Shown: positions 8,478 through 17,527 of the stretch, in pieces | Numbering within the stretch: position 1 is the stretch's first letter | Layout: each line of letters begins with the position of its first letter | Source: Hyunsoonleella pacifica | GTDB taxonomy: Bacteria; Bacteroidota; Bacteroidia; Flavobacteriales; Flavobacteriaceae | DNA length: 64,000 nt | Assembly: GCF_004310335.1 (NCBI RefSeq) | Contig: NZ_SIRS01000004.1 | Span: forward strand, 225,763 to 289,762 | Reading direction: 5' to 3' | Made by a program: the position numbers and the translations under genes | The notes under the pieces: model-generated | Seen by the model: the letters and a program-made list of their open reading frames with translations, nothing else | Database searches by the model: none | Told to the model about the DNA's origin: nothing

Positions 8478-11336
8478 ATGAAACACATCAGAGTCATATT
8501 AGTCTTTATTTCTATTTTATGCATTTTACCAATTGAAGCGCAATCGCTTAAAAATGATACCTTTTCAATAAAATACAATTCTGCTGACAGTCTTTATAAA
8601 ACAAGAGCTTATAAAAGCTCTGAAGTTATACTCCATAAACTCATAAAGTTATTTGACGACAACAATCAAAACCAAATAGATTTAAAATATAAGTCTTACA
8701 ACCTTTTGGGTTTGGTAAATGTTAAACTCCAAAAACTAGATAGCTCCAATTACTATCTCAATAAGTCTCTAAATTATATTGAAAACCCCATATTTAAAGA
8801 TGAAGATAAAAATTATAATTTAGGGTTAACAAAAAATGCTATAGCATTGAATTTTTTCAATACAGGCCAAGTAGATAGTTCAATTTCTACACTACATGAA
8901 GCCATAAAACACCTTCACGATTATACTTCAAAAATAGAAGATGAAGAGAAAAAATTAAAGGCTATTAAAAAAAGGTTAGCTTGTATTGATAATCTAGCTG
9001 GTTTTTATAGAGGTGTTGGAGATAATGAGCGTGCTATAAGTTTAGCAACGTACTCCTACAAGAAAAAACAGAAAATTTTACCTGAAGATGATACAGCTCT
9101 CATCATTTCGCAATTAATCCTGGGGCATCTTCATCTTATTGCCAGAAATTATAATAAAGCAGGAAATATTATTGACCAAGGTATTAAGAATATTAATAGA
9201 ATTCCTTTTGCAAAAAGTTATGCTTATCTAGTTAGAGCTTCAATTTATGAGAACATTAAAGACTTTGAAAACGCAAAAAAATTTTATGAGATGTGTGAAG
9301 ACGCGTATAGAGAAAATTTTAATGGTGTTTACTCAGGCTCGTTTTTAGATGGACTAGTAGAAATGTCTAATTTTTACACAAAGGTTGGCATGAATGAAAA
9401 GGCTTTATCTTTAGCAAAAGAAGGCTATAATTTTACGCAGCTAGACACATATAAAAATGAATTATTAGCCTATTACCAAGTACAAAATTTAGCAAATATT
9501 TACTTTGGCATAAAAGATTATAAAAATGCTATAAAGCTTAGCAATGAAGCGCTTTCCTTTTTTGACAGAGGACACTTAAAGATAAATAGCTTACTAGATT
9601 CTATTCAAAACGAAACAAGAAAACCAATATCGCTTTTAATTAAATCTAAATCAGAATATTTGTCAAAAAAGCAACATACTGTTTATAGCTTAGATAGTAT
9701 TTTAAAACAAACAAAAAAAGCGCTGAATATCTTAGAAAAAAAGAGAACTATTATAAAAACCCCTTCAGACCTTGAAACCCTTCTTTTTGAAAATAACGAG
9801 CTGATAGATTTTAGAAAACAATTACTTCTAGACTTATATAATAAAACTAAAAGTGAGGACTATTTAACCAAACTTATCAGCCTTCACGAATCAAATCTAT
9901 ATAACAGAATCAGATCTAGATTAAATCTTAAAAAGGTTAGTTTTTCAAACATTCCTAAATCTATAATTACACGGGAGCAGTTTTTAAAAAATGAAATGAT
10001 TAATGCTTTAAATGCAACAAATACCACTATTGAATCATTTTTCGAAGCAAATCATCAATGGGATACATTCTTAGACTCATTGAAACATAAGTATCCTAAG
10101 TATTATAAAATGCGTTATGCTACCTTGGAAGAACCAATAGATAATCTTCAAAAAAACATTCCACAAAACACATCTTTGGTTAGGTATCTTTACATAAGAG
10201 ACACATTATATACTGCTGTAATAACTAAAACTGACAAAAAACTATTTAAACTAGAAACTAAAAATTTAAAGGAGCATATTTCTGTACTCTCCAATGATAT
10301 CTTAGATATAAAAACAACAGCTAGTACATTACATAAACTTTATGACTATTTATGGAAACCTATTGCACCGGAAATTACAACTAAAAGTGTAGTGGTTATA
10401 CCCGATGGGGACTTATTTAACCTAAGTTTTGAAAGTTTAACAAGCTCAAAAATCTCTTCATTTAAAGAGCTTACTACTAAGAGCTTACTTTCTAAACACA
10501 TTATTTCATACAACTATAGTCTTTTACTCATAGAACCGTCTAAAACTATTATTAATTATCCTAAAGATTTTATTGCATTCGCACCAGAATTCAATGAAAA
10601 TATGAAAAAAAAATATAGTGTATCAATTAGCGACTCTCTTTCTGTGGATAAAACATATTTAAGCCTTCTACCTCAGCCATTCAGCGTAGATCTAGCCAAA
10701 GAGTATTCACGTTTATTTGATGGCGATTATTTTATAAATGAAAATGCCTCAAAGCAAATTTTTAAAGATGAAGCTAACGAGCATAAAATAATCCATATTG
10801 GTACTCATGCTGAGTCTAATAATGTTTCTCCAGAACTATCTCGTTTAATCTTTGCAAAAAATAGTGAAAATGATGATAACTCGCTTTACACTTATGAAAT
10901 TTACAATGAAAACTTAAACTCTAATTTAGCTATTTTAACAGCCTGTGAAACAGGGAAACCTACCTACCAAGCTGGAGAAGGTATGATATCATTAGCACAC
11001 GCTTTTAATTATGCAGGGAGTGAGAGTATTTTAACAAGTCTTTGGAAGATTGATGAAAAATCAAGTTCAGAAATTATTGAGTTTTTCTTTGATAATATCA
11101 AAAAAGGAATACCTAAGGATGAAGCTTTACAACTAGCAAAACTTAATTATTTATCGCAAGCAGAAGGTAGAACAATAGCACCTAATTATTGGGCAGGTTT
11201 GGTTCTTATAGGAGACACTACTCCAATACATTTACAATCTTCAAAAAATTTAATATGGTATTTTGTAGTAGCTGTATTGCTTGTTCTAATATCTTACTTA
11301 ATCTTAAAGAGAAGAAAAACAAAACATACTACTTAA
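8478..11336 (+). CDS. TPR-CHAT domain protein, membrane anchored
   Basis: Putative cysteine peptidase of about 952 aa. A signal peptide (ending IEAQS) is followed by TPR-like helical repeats up to about residue 480, then a linker. A CHAT domain occupies about residues 620-915. The caspase-like dyad is visible: His in HIGTHAE (codon 10806) and Cys in LTACETG (codon 10944). After it come AGEGMISLAHAFNYAGS and SLWKIDE, standard CHAT elements. A C-terminal membrane helix (IWYFVVAVLLVLISYLIL) and a basic tail anchor it with the large part in the periplasm. An ATG at 8472 is also possible. The 3' end overlaps the convergent next gene by 8 bp. Confidence 0.87.
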   Translation: MKHIRVILVFISILCILPIEAQSLKNDTFSIKYNSADSLYKTRAYKSSEVILHKLIKLFDDNNQNQIDLKYKSYNLLGLVNVKLQKLDSSNYYLNKSLNYIENPIFKDEDKNYNLGLTKNAIALNFFNTGQVDSSISTLHEAIKHLHDYTSKIEDEEKKLKAIKKRLACIDNLAGFYRGVGDNERAISLATYSYKKKQKILPEDDTALIISQLILGHLHLIARNYNKAGNIIDQGIKNINRIPFAKSYAYLVRASIYENIKDFENAKKFYEMCEDAYRENFNGVYSGSFLDGLVEMSNFYTKVGMNEKALSLAKEGYNFTQLDTYKNELLAYYQVQNLANIYFGIKDYKNAIKLSNEALSFFDRGHLKINSLLDSIQNETRKPISLLIKSKSEYLSKKQHTVYSLDSILKQTKKALNILEKKRTIIKTPSDLETLLFENNELIDFRKQLLLDLYNKTKSEDYLTKLISLHESNLYNRIRSRLNLKKVSFSNIPKSIITREQFLKNEMINALNATNTTIESFFEANHQWDTFLDSLKHKYPKYYKMRYATLEEPIDNLQKNIPQNTSLVRYLYIRDTLYTAVITKTDKKLFKLETKNLKEHISVLSNDILDIKTTASTLHKLYDYLWKPIAPEITTKSVVVIPDGDLFNLSFESLTSSKISSFKELTTKSLLSKHIISYNYSLLLIEPSKTIINYPKDFIAFAPEFNENMKKKYSVSISDSLSVDKTYLSLLPQPFSVDLAKEYSRLFDGDYFINENASKQIFKDEANEHKIIHIGTHAESNNVSPELSRLIFAKNSENDDNSLYTYEIYNENLNSNLAILTACETGKPTYQAGEGMISLAHAFNYAGSESILTSLWKIDEKSSSEIIEFFFDNIKKGIPKDEALQLAKLNYLSQAEGRTIAPNYWAGLVLIGDTTPIHLQSSKNLIWYFVVAVLLVLISYLILKRRKTKHTT

Positions 11337-12198
11337 ACCTTACAAACTTAGAATTGTAGAATGTATAGTTAGACACAGGTATAACAGCATCTTTTTCTAA
11401 ATGATACCAAGGTGAGAAACGGGTGTCTTCTAGATTTTTAACTAAATGCACACTTTGCGCAGGAGTATTACCTTGAAACAATAAATATATTTTGTCTCCC
11501 CTCGCATTCACAGCCTCATCACATATCATAACAATATGTCCTGGAGATCCACCTTTAATAAGCATATCGCCTAACTTTATATTTTTAACGTTATTAATTT
11601 TAGGAAGTTCGTTGTATAAGGACAACGTACCAGAATACATATAGATGAGATTAAGATATTTATAAAAATTGGCTTTAGAAGAATTCGCTGATGTAGTTTT
11701 CTGAAACATTACTTTATTTCCATTAATTTTTGGTCTAAAGCCTTCAGCGTATTTTTTCCAAGAGCAATAATGACCGCTTGTGAAATTAAATCCTATCTCA
11801 TCTTTTCTATTATTATCCCACAAATATTCACTTCGTATTCTAATTAATGCATCTGCACATTGTTGTAATCCGTTTTTAGGCACTGGAATATCTAAAACTC
11901 CAATATGTCCGCGTTGCCAAAAGTATTCAGTATCATCATAATTAATAATTTTAGTCCCAAATGGTTTTAACTCATAGTTTCTCAAATACTCTTGAAACGA
12001 ACCCTTTGGATAAGAGACCCTTGTGTATCCTTTTGGTAGATTTACTCTAGACTTAATCGTTAAACTGTCCTTATCTAAAAGATCAGTAGACACATTAGAT
12101 ACAAACGCAGTAGTAACTATATTCTGATGAGGAATAATCAAAATAAATAATGTGATAAGAACAACAATAAAACCTGCAAAAAATAAAATTTTCTTCAT
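11329..12198 (-). CDS. DUF4846-like exported protein
   Basis: Protein of 289 aa with one N-terminal signal anchor (FFAGFIVVLITLFILI) and an otherwise soluble extracytoplasmic part. It resembles the DUF4846 family, which is common in Bacteroidota. Conserved-looking parts are YFWQRGHIGVLDIP, CADALIRIRSEYLW, FNFTSGHYCSWKKYAEGFRP, and GDMLIKGGSPGHIVMICDEA near residues 218-237; the last resembles the GD...GH motif of cell-wall-active papain-like folds. Catalysis is unproven. I chose the ATG at 12198 because it starts at MKKILFF; an ATG at 12237 is also in frame. It overlaps the CHAT gene tail to tail and is divergent from the gene at 12308. Confidence 0.72.
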   Translation of the reverse strand: MKKILFFAGFIVVLITLFILIIPHQNIVTTAFVSNVSTDLLDKDSLTIKSRVNLPKGYTRVSYPKGSFQEYLRNYELKPFGTKIINYDDTEYFWQRGHIGVLDIPVPKNGLQQCADALIRIRSEYLWDNNRKDEIGFNFTSGHYCSWKKYAEGFRPKINGNKVMFQKTTSANSSKANFYKYLNLIYMYSGTLSLYNELPKINNVKNIKLGDMLIKGGSPGHIVMICDEAVNARGDKIYLLFQGNTPAQSVHLVKNLEDTRFSPWYHLEKDAVIPVSNYTFYNSKFVRFK

Positions 12199-12307
12199 AT
12201 TTAAACAACGCTGCAGAGCTTTTCTTCGTATAGGCATAGTTAAAATTTAAGAGTAATTTTACATCTATAATTGATAATTTTAGTAATTTAATGTCAAAAT
12301 TGTTTTT

Positions 12308-12757
12308 ATGGAAACTTCGCCTCGTTTAGAATCTGCAATAAAAAAATTATATACTGCATTTCATAACAATACCTTAAATCCTGAATGTTGTCAACAATGT
12401 GCAGTAGGTAATATTTTAGACAATAGAGATAGCTGGAAGCACCTTTCAGATCGCCATGGCAGTTTAGTATTAAATTACGTTGGTAAAGTTCATCAAACTT
12501 TAGGCAGAACATTTAATGGCTATACCCCTCTTGAATTGCTTCAAATTGAACATGCTTTTTTAAGTACATGTGGCTTTCAAGTCCCCTTACACCATGGAAA
12601 CACTAAACCTAAAGATCCAACTGATAAAGATGTGTTGTTTGAAGGTTTGTGTGCTGTAATAAGTTATTTGTGTGAATTAGAGGGCGTAGAAAATATTATG
12701 AATTACACTAAATTATTTGAAGTAGAAAACGATAAGCCAAAATACATGTTTTCTTAA
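12308..12757 (+). CDS. Conserved cysteine-containing small protein
   Basis: Soluble protein of 149 aa. It has a CCxxC cluster near residue 29 (NPECCQQCAVGN) and a second region with GRTFNGYTPLELLQIEHAFL and TCGFQVPLHH. The C-terminal part (LFEGLCAVISYLCELEGVEN) is helical. I recall similar proteins next to nqrF in other Flavobacteriaceae, but the function is not known to me. The Cys and His residues could bind metal or an iron-sulfur cluster. It converges on nqrF; a shared bidirectional terminator lies between them. Confidence 0.7.
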   Translation: METSPRLESAIKKLYTAFHNNTLNPECCQQCAVGNILDNRDSWKHLSDRHGSLVLNYVGKVHQTLGRTFNGYTPLELLQIEHAFLSTCGFQVPLHHGNTKPKDPTDKDVLFEGLCAVISYLCELEGVENIMNYTKLFEVENDKPKYMFS

Positions 12758-12773
12758 AACCTGTTTTTTCGAC

Positions 12774-12806
12774 AAAAAAAACCAACTCTAATTGAGTTGG
12801 TTTTTT
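12774..12806. terminator. Bidirectional terminator between small protein gene and nqrF
   Basis: Arms CCAACTC (12782-12788) and GAGTTGG (12794-12800) around a 5-nt loop, flanked by an A-run on the left and a T-run on the right. It works on both strands and separates the convergent genes ending at 12757 and 12825. Confidence 0.85.
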
Positions 12807-12824
12807 ATTATCATAAATTGAAGA

Positions 12825-14135
12825 TTATCCTCCAAAGTCATCAAATCGAATATGCTCATCTGGGATACCGAAATCTTCTCCCATTTTTTGAACCGCTTTA
12901 TTCATTAAAGGAGGTCCACAGAAATACAATTCTATATCTTCTGGCGACTCATGCTTGCTTAAATAGTTATCTATTACACAATTGTGAATAAACCCAACAA
13001 AACCGTCTCCAGGAGCATCTAAATCTTCTTTTACTTTCCAATTATCTTCTTCTAAAGGTTCAGATAAAGCTAAATAGAATTTAAAGTTAGGGAAGTTCTT
13101 TTCTAAGTCGTAGAAATGATCTAAGTAGAACAATTCACGTTTAGAACGTCCTCCATACCAATACGTTACTTTTCTTCCTGTCTCTAAGGTTTTAAATAAG
13201 TGATATAAGTGAGAACGCATTGGTGCCATACCTGCTCCACCTCCTACATAAAGCATTTCGCTTTCAGATTCATTGATAAAGAATTCTCCATAAGGTCCGG
13301 AAATAGTTACTTTATCTCCAGGTTTTTGAGCGAAAATATAAGATGATGCTACTCCAGGATTTACATCCATCCATCCGTTTTTAGCGCGATCCCATGGCGG
13401 AGTTGCAATACGTACATTTAACATAATATCCCGCCCTTCTGCTGGGTAAGAAGCCATAGAATAAGCTCTCTCAACTATCTCATCATTTTTCATCACTAAA
13501 GGCCATAACCCAAACTTATCCCACTCAGCTTGAAACTTATCTGGAGTTTCATGCTCTTCTGGATGTGCCGTAATGTCAATATCTGCATATTTAATTTCAC
13601 ACTGTGGTATTTCTATTTGAATATATCCACCTGCTTTGTAATTCATATCTTCTGGAATTCTTACTACAAATTCCTTAATAAAAGAAGCTACGTTGTAATT
13701 ACGCACAACTTCAGCTTCCCATTTTTTAATACCAAATACTTCCTCAGGAATTGTGATATCCATGTCTTGCTTCACTTTAACCTGACATGCTAAACGTGCT
13801 CCGTGTTGCAATTCTTTTCTTGAAAAATGAGGTGTTTCTGTAGGTAGAGCTTCTCCACCTCCAGAATTTACATGACATTCACATTGAATACAAGTTCCAC
13901 CACCACCACAAGCAGATGGTAAAAATATTTTATTTCCTCCTAGTGTAGATAATAATGTACCACCAGAAGCTACTTCAATTTCCTTCTCTCCATTTATCGT
14001 AATTTTTACTGGACCTGAAGGTGATAATTTTTGTTTTACAAAAAGTAATAAGCTTACTAGCAGTAATGTAATTAATAAAAATGCTGCGACCGTAGCTATA
14101 ACTGTACCTGTTGTTCCTGCTGCTAAAATCATCAT
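12825..14135 (-). CDS. nqrF: Na+-translocating NADH:quinone reductase subunit F
   Basis: NADH-oxidising subunit of Na+-NQR, 436 aa. It has one N-terminal membrane helix and then a ferredoxin-like [2Fe-2S] domain with ACGGGGTCIQCECHV and the fourth Cys in ARLACQV. The FAD- and NADH-binding ferredoxin reductase domain carries RAYSMASYP (FAD), GPYGEFF and GGGAGMAPMRSHL (NADH), and YFCGPPLMNKAV near the end. Electrons pass from NADH through FAD and 2Fe-2S to the flavins of NqrB/C. It is the last gene of the nqr operon, 1 nt after nqrE, and ends at a strong terminator. Confidence 0.97.
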   Translation of the reverse strand: MMILAAGTTGTVIATVAAFLLITLLLVSLLLFVKQKLSPSGPVKITINGEKEIEVASGGTLLSTLGGNKIFLPSACGGGGTCIQCECHVNSGGGEALPTETPHFSRKELQHGARLACQVKVKQDMDITIPEEVFGIKKWEAEVVRNYNVASFIKEFVVRIPEDMNYKAGGYIQIEIPQCEIKYADIDITAHPEEHETPDKFQAEWDKFGLWPLVMKNDEIVERAYSMASYPAEGRDIMLNVRIATPPWDRAKNGWMDVNPGVASSYIFAQKPGDKVTISGPYGEFFINESESEMLYVGGGAGMAPMRSHLYHLFKTLETGRKVTYWYGGRSKRELFYLDHFYDLEKNFPNFKFYLALSEPLEEDNWKVKEDLDAPGDGFVGFIHNCVIDNYLSKHESPEDIELYFCGPPLMNKAVQKMGEDFGIPDEHIRFDDFGG

Positions 14136-14136
14136 A

Positions 14137-14856
14137 CTACTTTATAGTTTTAGTGTTTTCAGCTAATTCTTTAGCCTTTTCAGTTTCAATTTTTATATTT
14201 TCTATTGCGGTTTCAGTAGCTGGTTTCTCTTCTTCATCTCCTCCTGTTAGCATTCCACCAAAACTTAAAAACCCAATACCCATTAACCCGGTTATAATAA
14301 ATGTAATCCCTAAACCTCTTAACGGCGCTGGTACATTACTATATCTTATTTTTTCACGAATTGCAGCAATAGCTAAAATGGCTAGAAACCATCCTATACC
14401 AGAAGAAACACCATAATTAAAAGCTAATCCAAGTGTTTCAATCTCACGAGCTTGCATAAATAAAGACCCTCCCAAAATTGCACAGTTTACAGCTATTAAT
14501 GGTAAAAAGATACCTAATGAATTATATAAAGATGGTGAGAATTTTTCAACGACTATTTCAACAAGTTGAACCATAGTTGCAATAGTTGCAATAAACATGA
14601 TGAATGATAAGAAACTTAAATCGTAATCTACATATTCATCTCCTAACCAAGACAATGCTCCTGGTTGTAATAAGTATTGATCTAACAACCAGTTTAAAGG
14701 TACTGTTATCGCTAATACAAATATTACTGCTGCACCTAGACCTACTGCAGTTGCAACTTTCTTAGAAACGGCAAGGTAAGAGCACATCCCTAAGAATACT
14801 GCGAATACCATATTATCAACAAAAATTGATTTGAAAAATAATTCTAAATGTTCCAT
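14137..14856 (-). CDS. nqrE: Na+-translocating NADH:quinone reductase subunit E
   Basis: Integral membrane subunit of 239 aa with six membrane helices, homologous to NqrD and RnfA/E. Recognisable segments are DNMVFAVFLGMCSYLAVS at the start and FLPLIAVNCAILGGSLF in the middle, where the conserved NCAILG motif contributes a Cys to the intramembrane Fe site known in V. cholerae NQR. The protein is longer than the usual 200 aa or so because of a charged C-terminal tail of about 37 residues (GGDEEEKPATE and onward) after the last helix. It starts 52 nt after nqrD, the only real gap in the operon. Confidence 0.95.
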   Translation of the reverse strand: MEHLELFFKSIFVDNMVFAVFLGMCSYLAVSKKVATAVGLGAAVIFVLAITVPLNWLLDQYLLQPGALSWLGDEYVDYDLSFLSFIMFIATIATMVQLVEIVVEKFSPSLYNSLGIFLPLIAVNCAILGGSLFMQAREIETLGLAFNYGVSSGIGWFLAILAIAAIREKIRYSNVPAPLRGLGITFIITGLMGIGFLSFGGMLTGGDEEEKPATETAIENIKIETEKAKELAENTKTIK

Positions 14857-14882
14857 ATTTTTTAATTTTCAGTATTGGCTAG

Positions 14883-14901
14883 CAGTAAGTACTGCTTACT
14901 G
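14883..14901 (-). repeat. Hairpin in the nqrD-nqrE gap
   Basis: Perfect 7-bp arms CAGTAAG (14883-14889) and CTTACTG (14895-14901) around a 5-nt loop, in the only intercistronic gap of more than 2 nt in the nqr operon. No T-tract follows in the direction of transcription. An mRNA processing or stability element is a reasonable guess. Confidence 0.45.
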
Positions 14902-14908
14902 TAACTGA

Positions 14909-15553
14909 TTAATCTTCTATTAATGCTTTATTTCTACTACGTTGTACCCAAATAATTAATCCCACAACAATTAAGGCCATTGGTGGCATTAACATAAATC
15001 CGTTATTTTCATAACCTATAGAGTATACGCCAGTTTTCTCAATAGGATCTCCTAACACGGGAATTCCGAAAAGCGTCCCAGAACCTAGTAGTTCTCTAAA
15101 GAAACCAACTATTAATAAAATAACTGCATACCCAGCAGCATTACCAATACCATCTAAAAATGATTTCCAAGGGCCATTACCTAAAGCAAAAGCTTCAAAA
15201 CGCCCCATGATAATGCAATTTGTTATAATTAATCCTACGAACACTGCTAACGTTTTACTTAACTCATAAGCAAAAGCTTTTAACACCTGATCTACAATAA
15301 TTACTAAAGAGGCAACTACGATAAGTTGTACAATAATTCTAATTTTTGAAGGAATGATATTTCTCATTAAAGAGATAACAACATTACCAATACCTAAAAC
15401 AAAAAGTACCGCAACTCCCATTACCAGAGAAGCTTTTAACTCTGCAGTAATTGCTAGGGCAGAACAAATACCTAATACCTGAATAGTAATTGGGTTATTG
15501 TCTGCTAACGGGTCTGTAATTAACTTTGCATCTTTTTTTGAAAGTAGTCCCAT
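14909..15553 (-). CDS. nqrD: Na+-translocating NADH:quinone reductase subunit D
   Basis: Integral membrane subunit of 214 aa with six helices. Characteristic segments are LADNNPITIQVLGICSALAI near the N-terminus, VFVGLIITNCIIMGRFEAFA in the middle with the NCIIMG motif that pairs with the NCAILG of NqrE around the intramembrane iron centre, and FRELLGSGTLFGIPV. It is separated from nqrC by 1 nt, so the two are translationally coupled. Length is normal for the family. Confidence 0.96.
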   Translation of the reverse strand: MGLLSKKDAKLITDPLADNNPITIQVLGICSALAITAELKASLVMGVAVLFVLGIGNVVISLMRNIIPSKIRIIVQLIVVASLVIIVDQVLKAFAYELSKTLAVFVGLIITNCIIMGRFEAFALGNGPWKSFLDGIGNAAGYAVILLIVGFFRELLGSGTLFGIPVLGDPIEKTGVYSIGYENNGFMLMPPMALIVVGLIIWVQRSRNKALIED

Positions 15554-15554
15554 A

Positions 15555-16301
15555 TTATTTTAACGTTTTAAAGTAAGGTAAATATAATTTTAAATCTTTC
15601 TTAATCATGGCAGTAACACCATCACCAGTAATAGTTGCTCCAGCTAAAGCATCAACTTCATAATCATCTTTTATTTCATTTTTAGGGTCTGCATTTCCTT
15701 TAGCTACGGTAATACCTTTAAAGACACCTGCTTCAGTTAATAGCTGTTCTCCCTCAAAATCATCCATAAAATAACGTTGCTTGATATTCGCTCCTAAACC
15801 TGGTGTTTCTCCTGCATGATCAAAAAAAGCACCTTGAACTACCATATCTTTATCTAGGGCTACGTATCCCCAAATAGCATCCCATAAACCTTTGCCTCTA
15901 ATTGGAGCTATATAAAATGTTTTACCATCTTTCTCTCCAACAAATAAAGGTAATCTTCTAATTTCTCCATTTTTGGCTTTTGCTTGTTCTTTCTTAATAT
16001 CTATTAAATAAGCTTCTTTATCTTCTTTAGCAACACCATTTTCAATTACTAATTGTTTTTTGATGTACTTAGAAAATTCATCTGCCACCACATCTGTACC
16101 TACAAAAGTAATATCTCCTGTCCCTTCGTTTCCATTAACACCCATAGCGTATAGAATATTTTGCTGCTTTTCCATACGTTTATTCTCATCAATATTTGGC
16201 CTCAAAGATGATGCTGTAAACGCCAATAATGAGCCTACAACCACTACCATGGCTATAGCAAATATTATTGTATACGAATTTTTATCTGTATCCATTGCCA
16301 T
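15555..16301 (-). CDS. nqrC: Na+-translocating NADH:quinone reductase subunit C
   Basis: Periplasmic flavoprotein subunit of 248 aa, anchored by one N-terminal helix (YTIIFAIAMVVVVGSLLAF). The FMN_bind domain carries DALAGATITGDGV, where the last Thr of GATIT (Thr225) is the expected attachment site for covalent FMN placed there by ApbE. GLWDAIWGYVALD and HAGETPGLGANI are further family motifs. A second start (M3) is possible. It lies 2 nt after nqrB and 1 nt before nqrD. Confidence 0.96.
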   Translation of the reverse strand: MAMDTDKNSYTIIFAIAMVVVVGSLLAFTASSLRPNIDENKRMEKQQNILYAMGVNGNEGTGDITFVGTDVVADEFSKYIKKQLVIENGVAKEDKEAYLIDIKKEQAKAKNGEIRRLPLFVGEKDGKTFYIAPIRGKGLWDAIWGYVALDKDMVVQGAFFDHAGETPGLGANIKQRYFMDDFEGEQLLTEAGVFKGITVAKGNADPKNEIKDDYEVDALAGATITGDGVTAMIKKDLKLYLPYFKTLK

Positions 16302-16303
16302 AA

Positions 16304-17527
16304 CTAAGCTGTTTTAACTTTTAAACGTTTCATTCTTTTCTTCACGTTACCTTGTACTACATAGTGATCAATAGTTGGTGCAAATACATTCATTAATAGA
16401 ATTGCTAAAAATACACCTTCTGGATATGCAGGATTAAATACACGAATCATAATTGAAATAAAACCAATTAAGAAACCGTAAATCCATTTTCCTTTATTTG
16501 TTTGAGAGGCTGTAACTGGATCTGTAGCCATATAAACTGCACCAAACAAAATACTACCAATAATTAAATGTTGCCAAAATGGAACACTCATCAACCTGTA
16601 GAATTTACTTGATTCTCCAATCCAACCTGCATCAACAACACCGTTGAAAATTAATCCCATAGCTAGAGCTCCTATTAGTGTTGAAACGATAATTCTCCAA
16701 CTACCAATTTTGGTAAAGATTAAAAATAAAGCTCCTATAATAATTAAGAATTTTGAAGTCTCCCCTACAGAGCCTGGTATTAATCCCCAAAACATGTCCC
16801 AATAACTGTAATCAACTGGGTTATTTGCCGCATAGGTACCTAGGATAGTTTCACCTGATATGGCATCTAAGTTCTGACCGGCAGCAATCATTTGGTCACG
16901 TTCAACAGCACCATGTACCCAAACTTTATCTCCAGACATCCAAGTTGGATAGGCAAAGAATAAAAATGCTCTAATAGTTAATGCTGGATTGAGAATATTC
17001 ATTCCTGTACCTCCAAATACCTCTTTACCGATAACCACTCCAAAAATTACAGCAACAGCCAACATCCATAATGGGATATCCACTGGAACTATAAGCGGTA
17101 CTAACATACCTGTAACTAAGTAGCCTTCTTCAACTTCATGCCCTTTGATTATAGCAAATATGAACTCTACTGCTAAACCAACACCATAGGATACAACTAC
17201 TAGTGGTAGGACTTTCCAAAGACCAATAACAAGGTTATCCCAAGTCCAAAATGAAGTTCCTAAAAACCCATTAGCAGACTCTATTAATCCTTGCGCTAGA
17301 TAATGCTGATAACCAGCATTAAACATACCAAATATCAAACATGGCACTAAAGCCATTATTACAGTATTCATAGTACGCTTTAAATCATCAGCTACCTTAA
17401 TATGAGTTCCATTATGAGTAGTTTCATTGGGCATATATAAAAATGTGAAGAGAGCATTAAACCCTGGCAACCATTTTTTATCCCTATTTTTTTCCTTAAA
17501 ATTGTGTAAATTTTCTTTTAAACCCAT
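16304..17527 (-). CDS. nqrB: Na+-translocating NADH:quinone reductase subunit B
   Basis: Main membrane subunit of 407 aa, with the covalent FMN site, riboflavin and the Na+ path in studied homologues. It has about ten membrane helices, with GKEVFGGTGMNILNPALTIR near residues 167-186. The flavinylation segment reads DAISGETI with the acceptor Thr at about residue 227. The position before Thr is Glu, where V. cholerae has Ala (SGAT), a variant worth checking but not disabling. The start codon overlaps the nqrA stop (TAATG). Confidence 0.96.
   Translation of the reverse strand: MGLKENLHNFKEKNRDKKWLPGFNALFTFLYMPNETTHNGTHIKVADDLKRTMNTVIMALVPCLIFGMFNAGYQHYLAQGLIESANGFLGTSFWTWDNLVIGLWKVLPLVVVSYGVGLAVEFIFAIIKGHEVEEGYLVTGMLVPLIVPVDIPLWMLAVAVIFGVVIGKEVFGGTGMNILNPALTIRAFLFFAYPTWMSGDKVWVHGAVERDQMIAAGQNLDAISGETILGTYAANNPVDYSYWDMFWGLIPGSVGETSKFLIIIGALFLIFTKIGSWRIIVSTLIGALAMGLIFNGVVDAGWIGESSKFYRLMSVPFWQHLIIGSILFGAVYMATDPVTASQTNKGKWIYGFLIGFISIMIRVFNPAYPEGVFLAILLMNVFAPTIDHYVVQGNVKKRMKRLKVKTA

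Noticed and set aside
12825..12991. Open plus-strand frames inside nqrF and other nqr genes
   Set aside because: They lie antisense to well-conserved genes and show no domain or plausible start.
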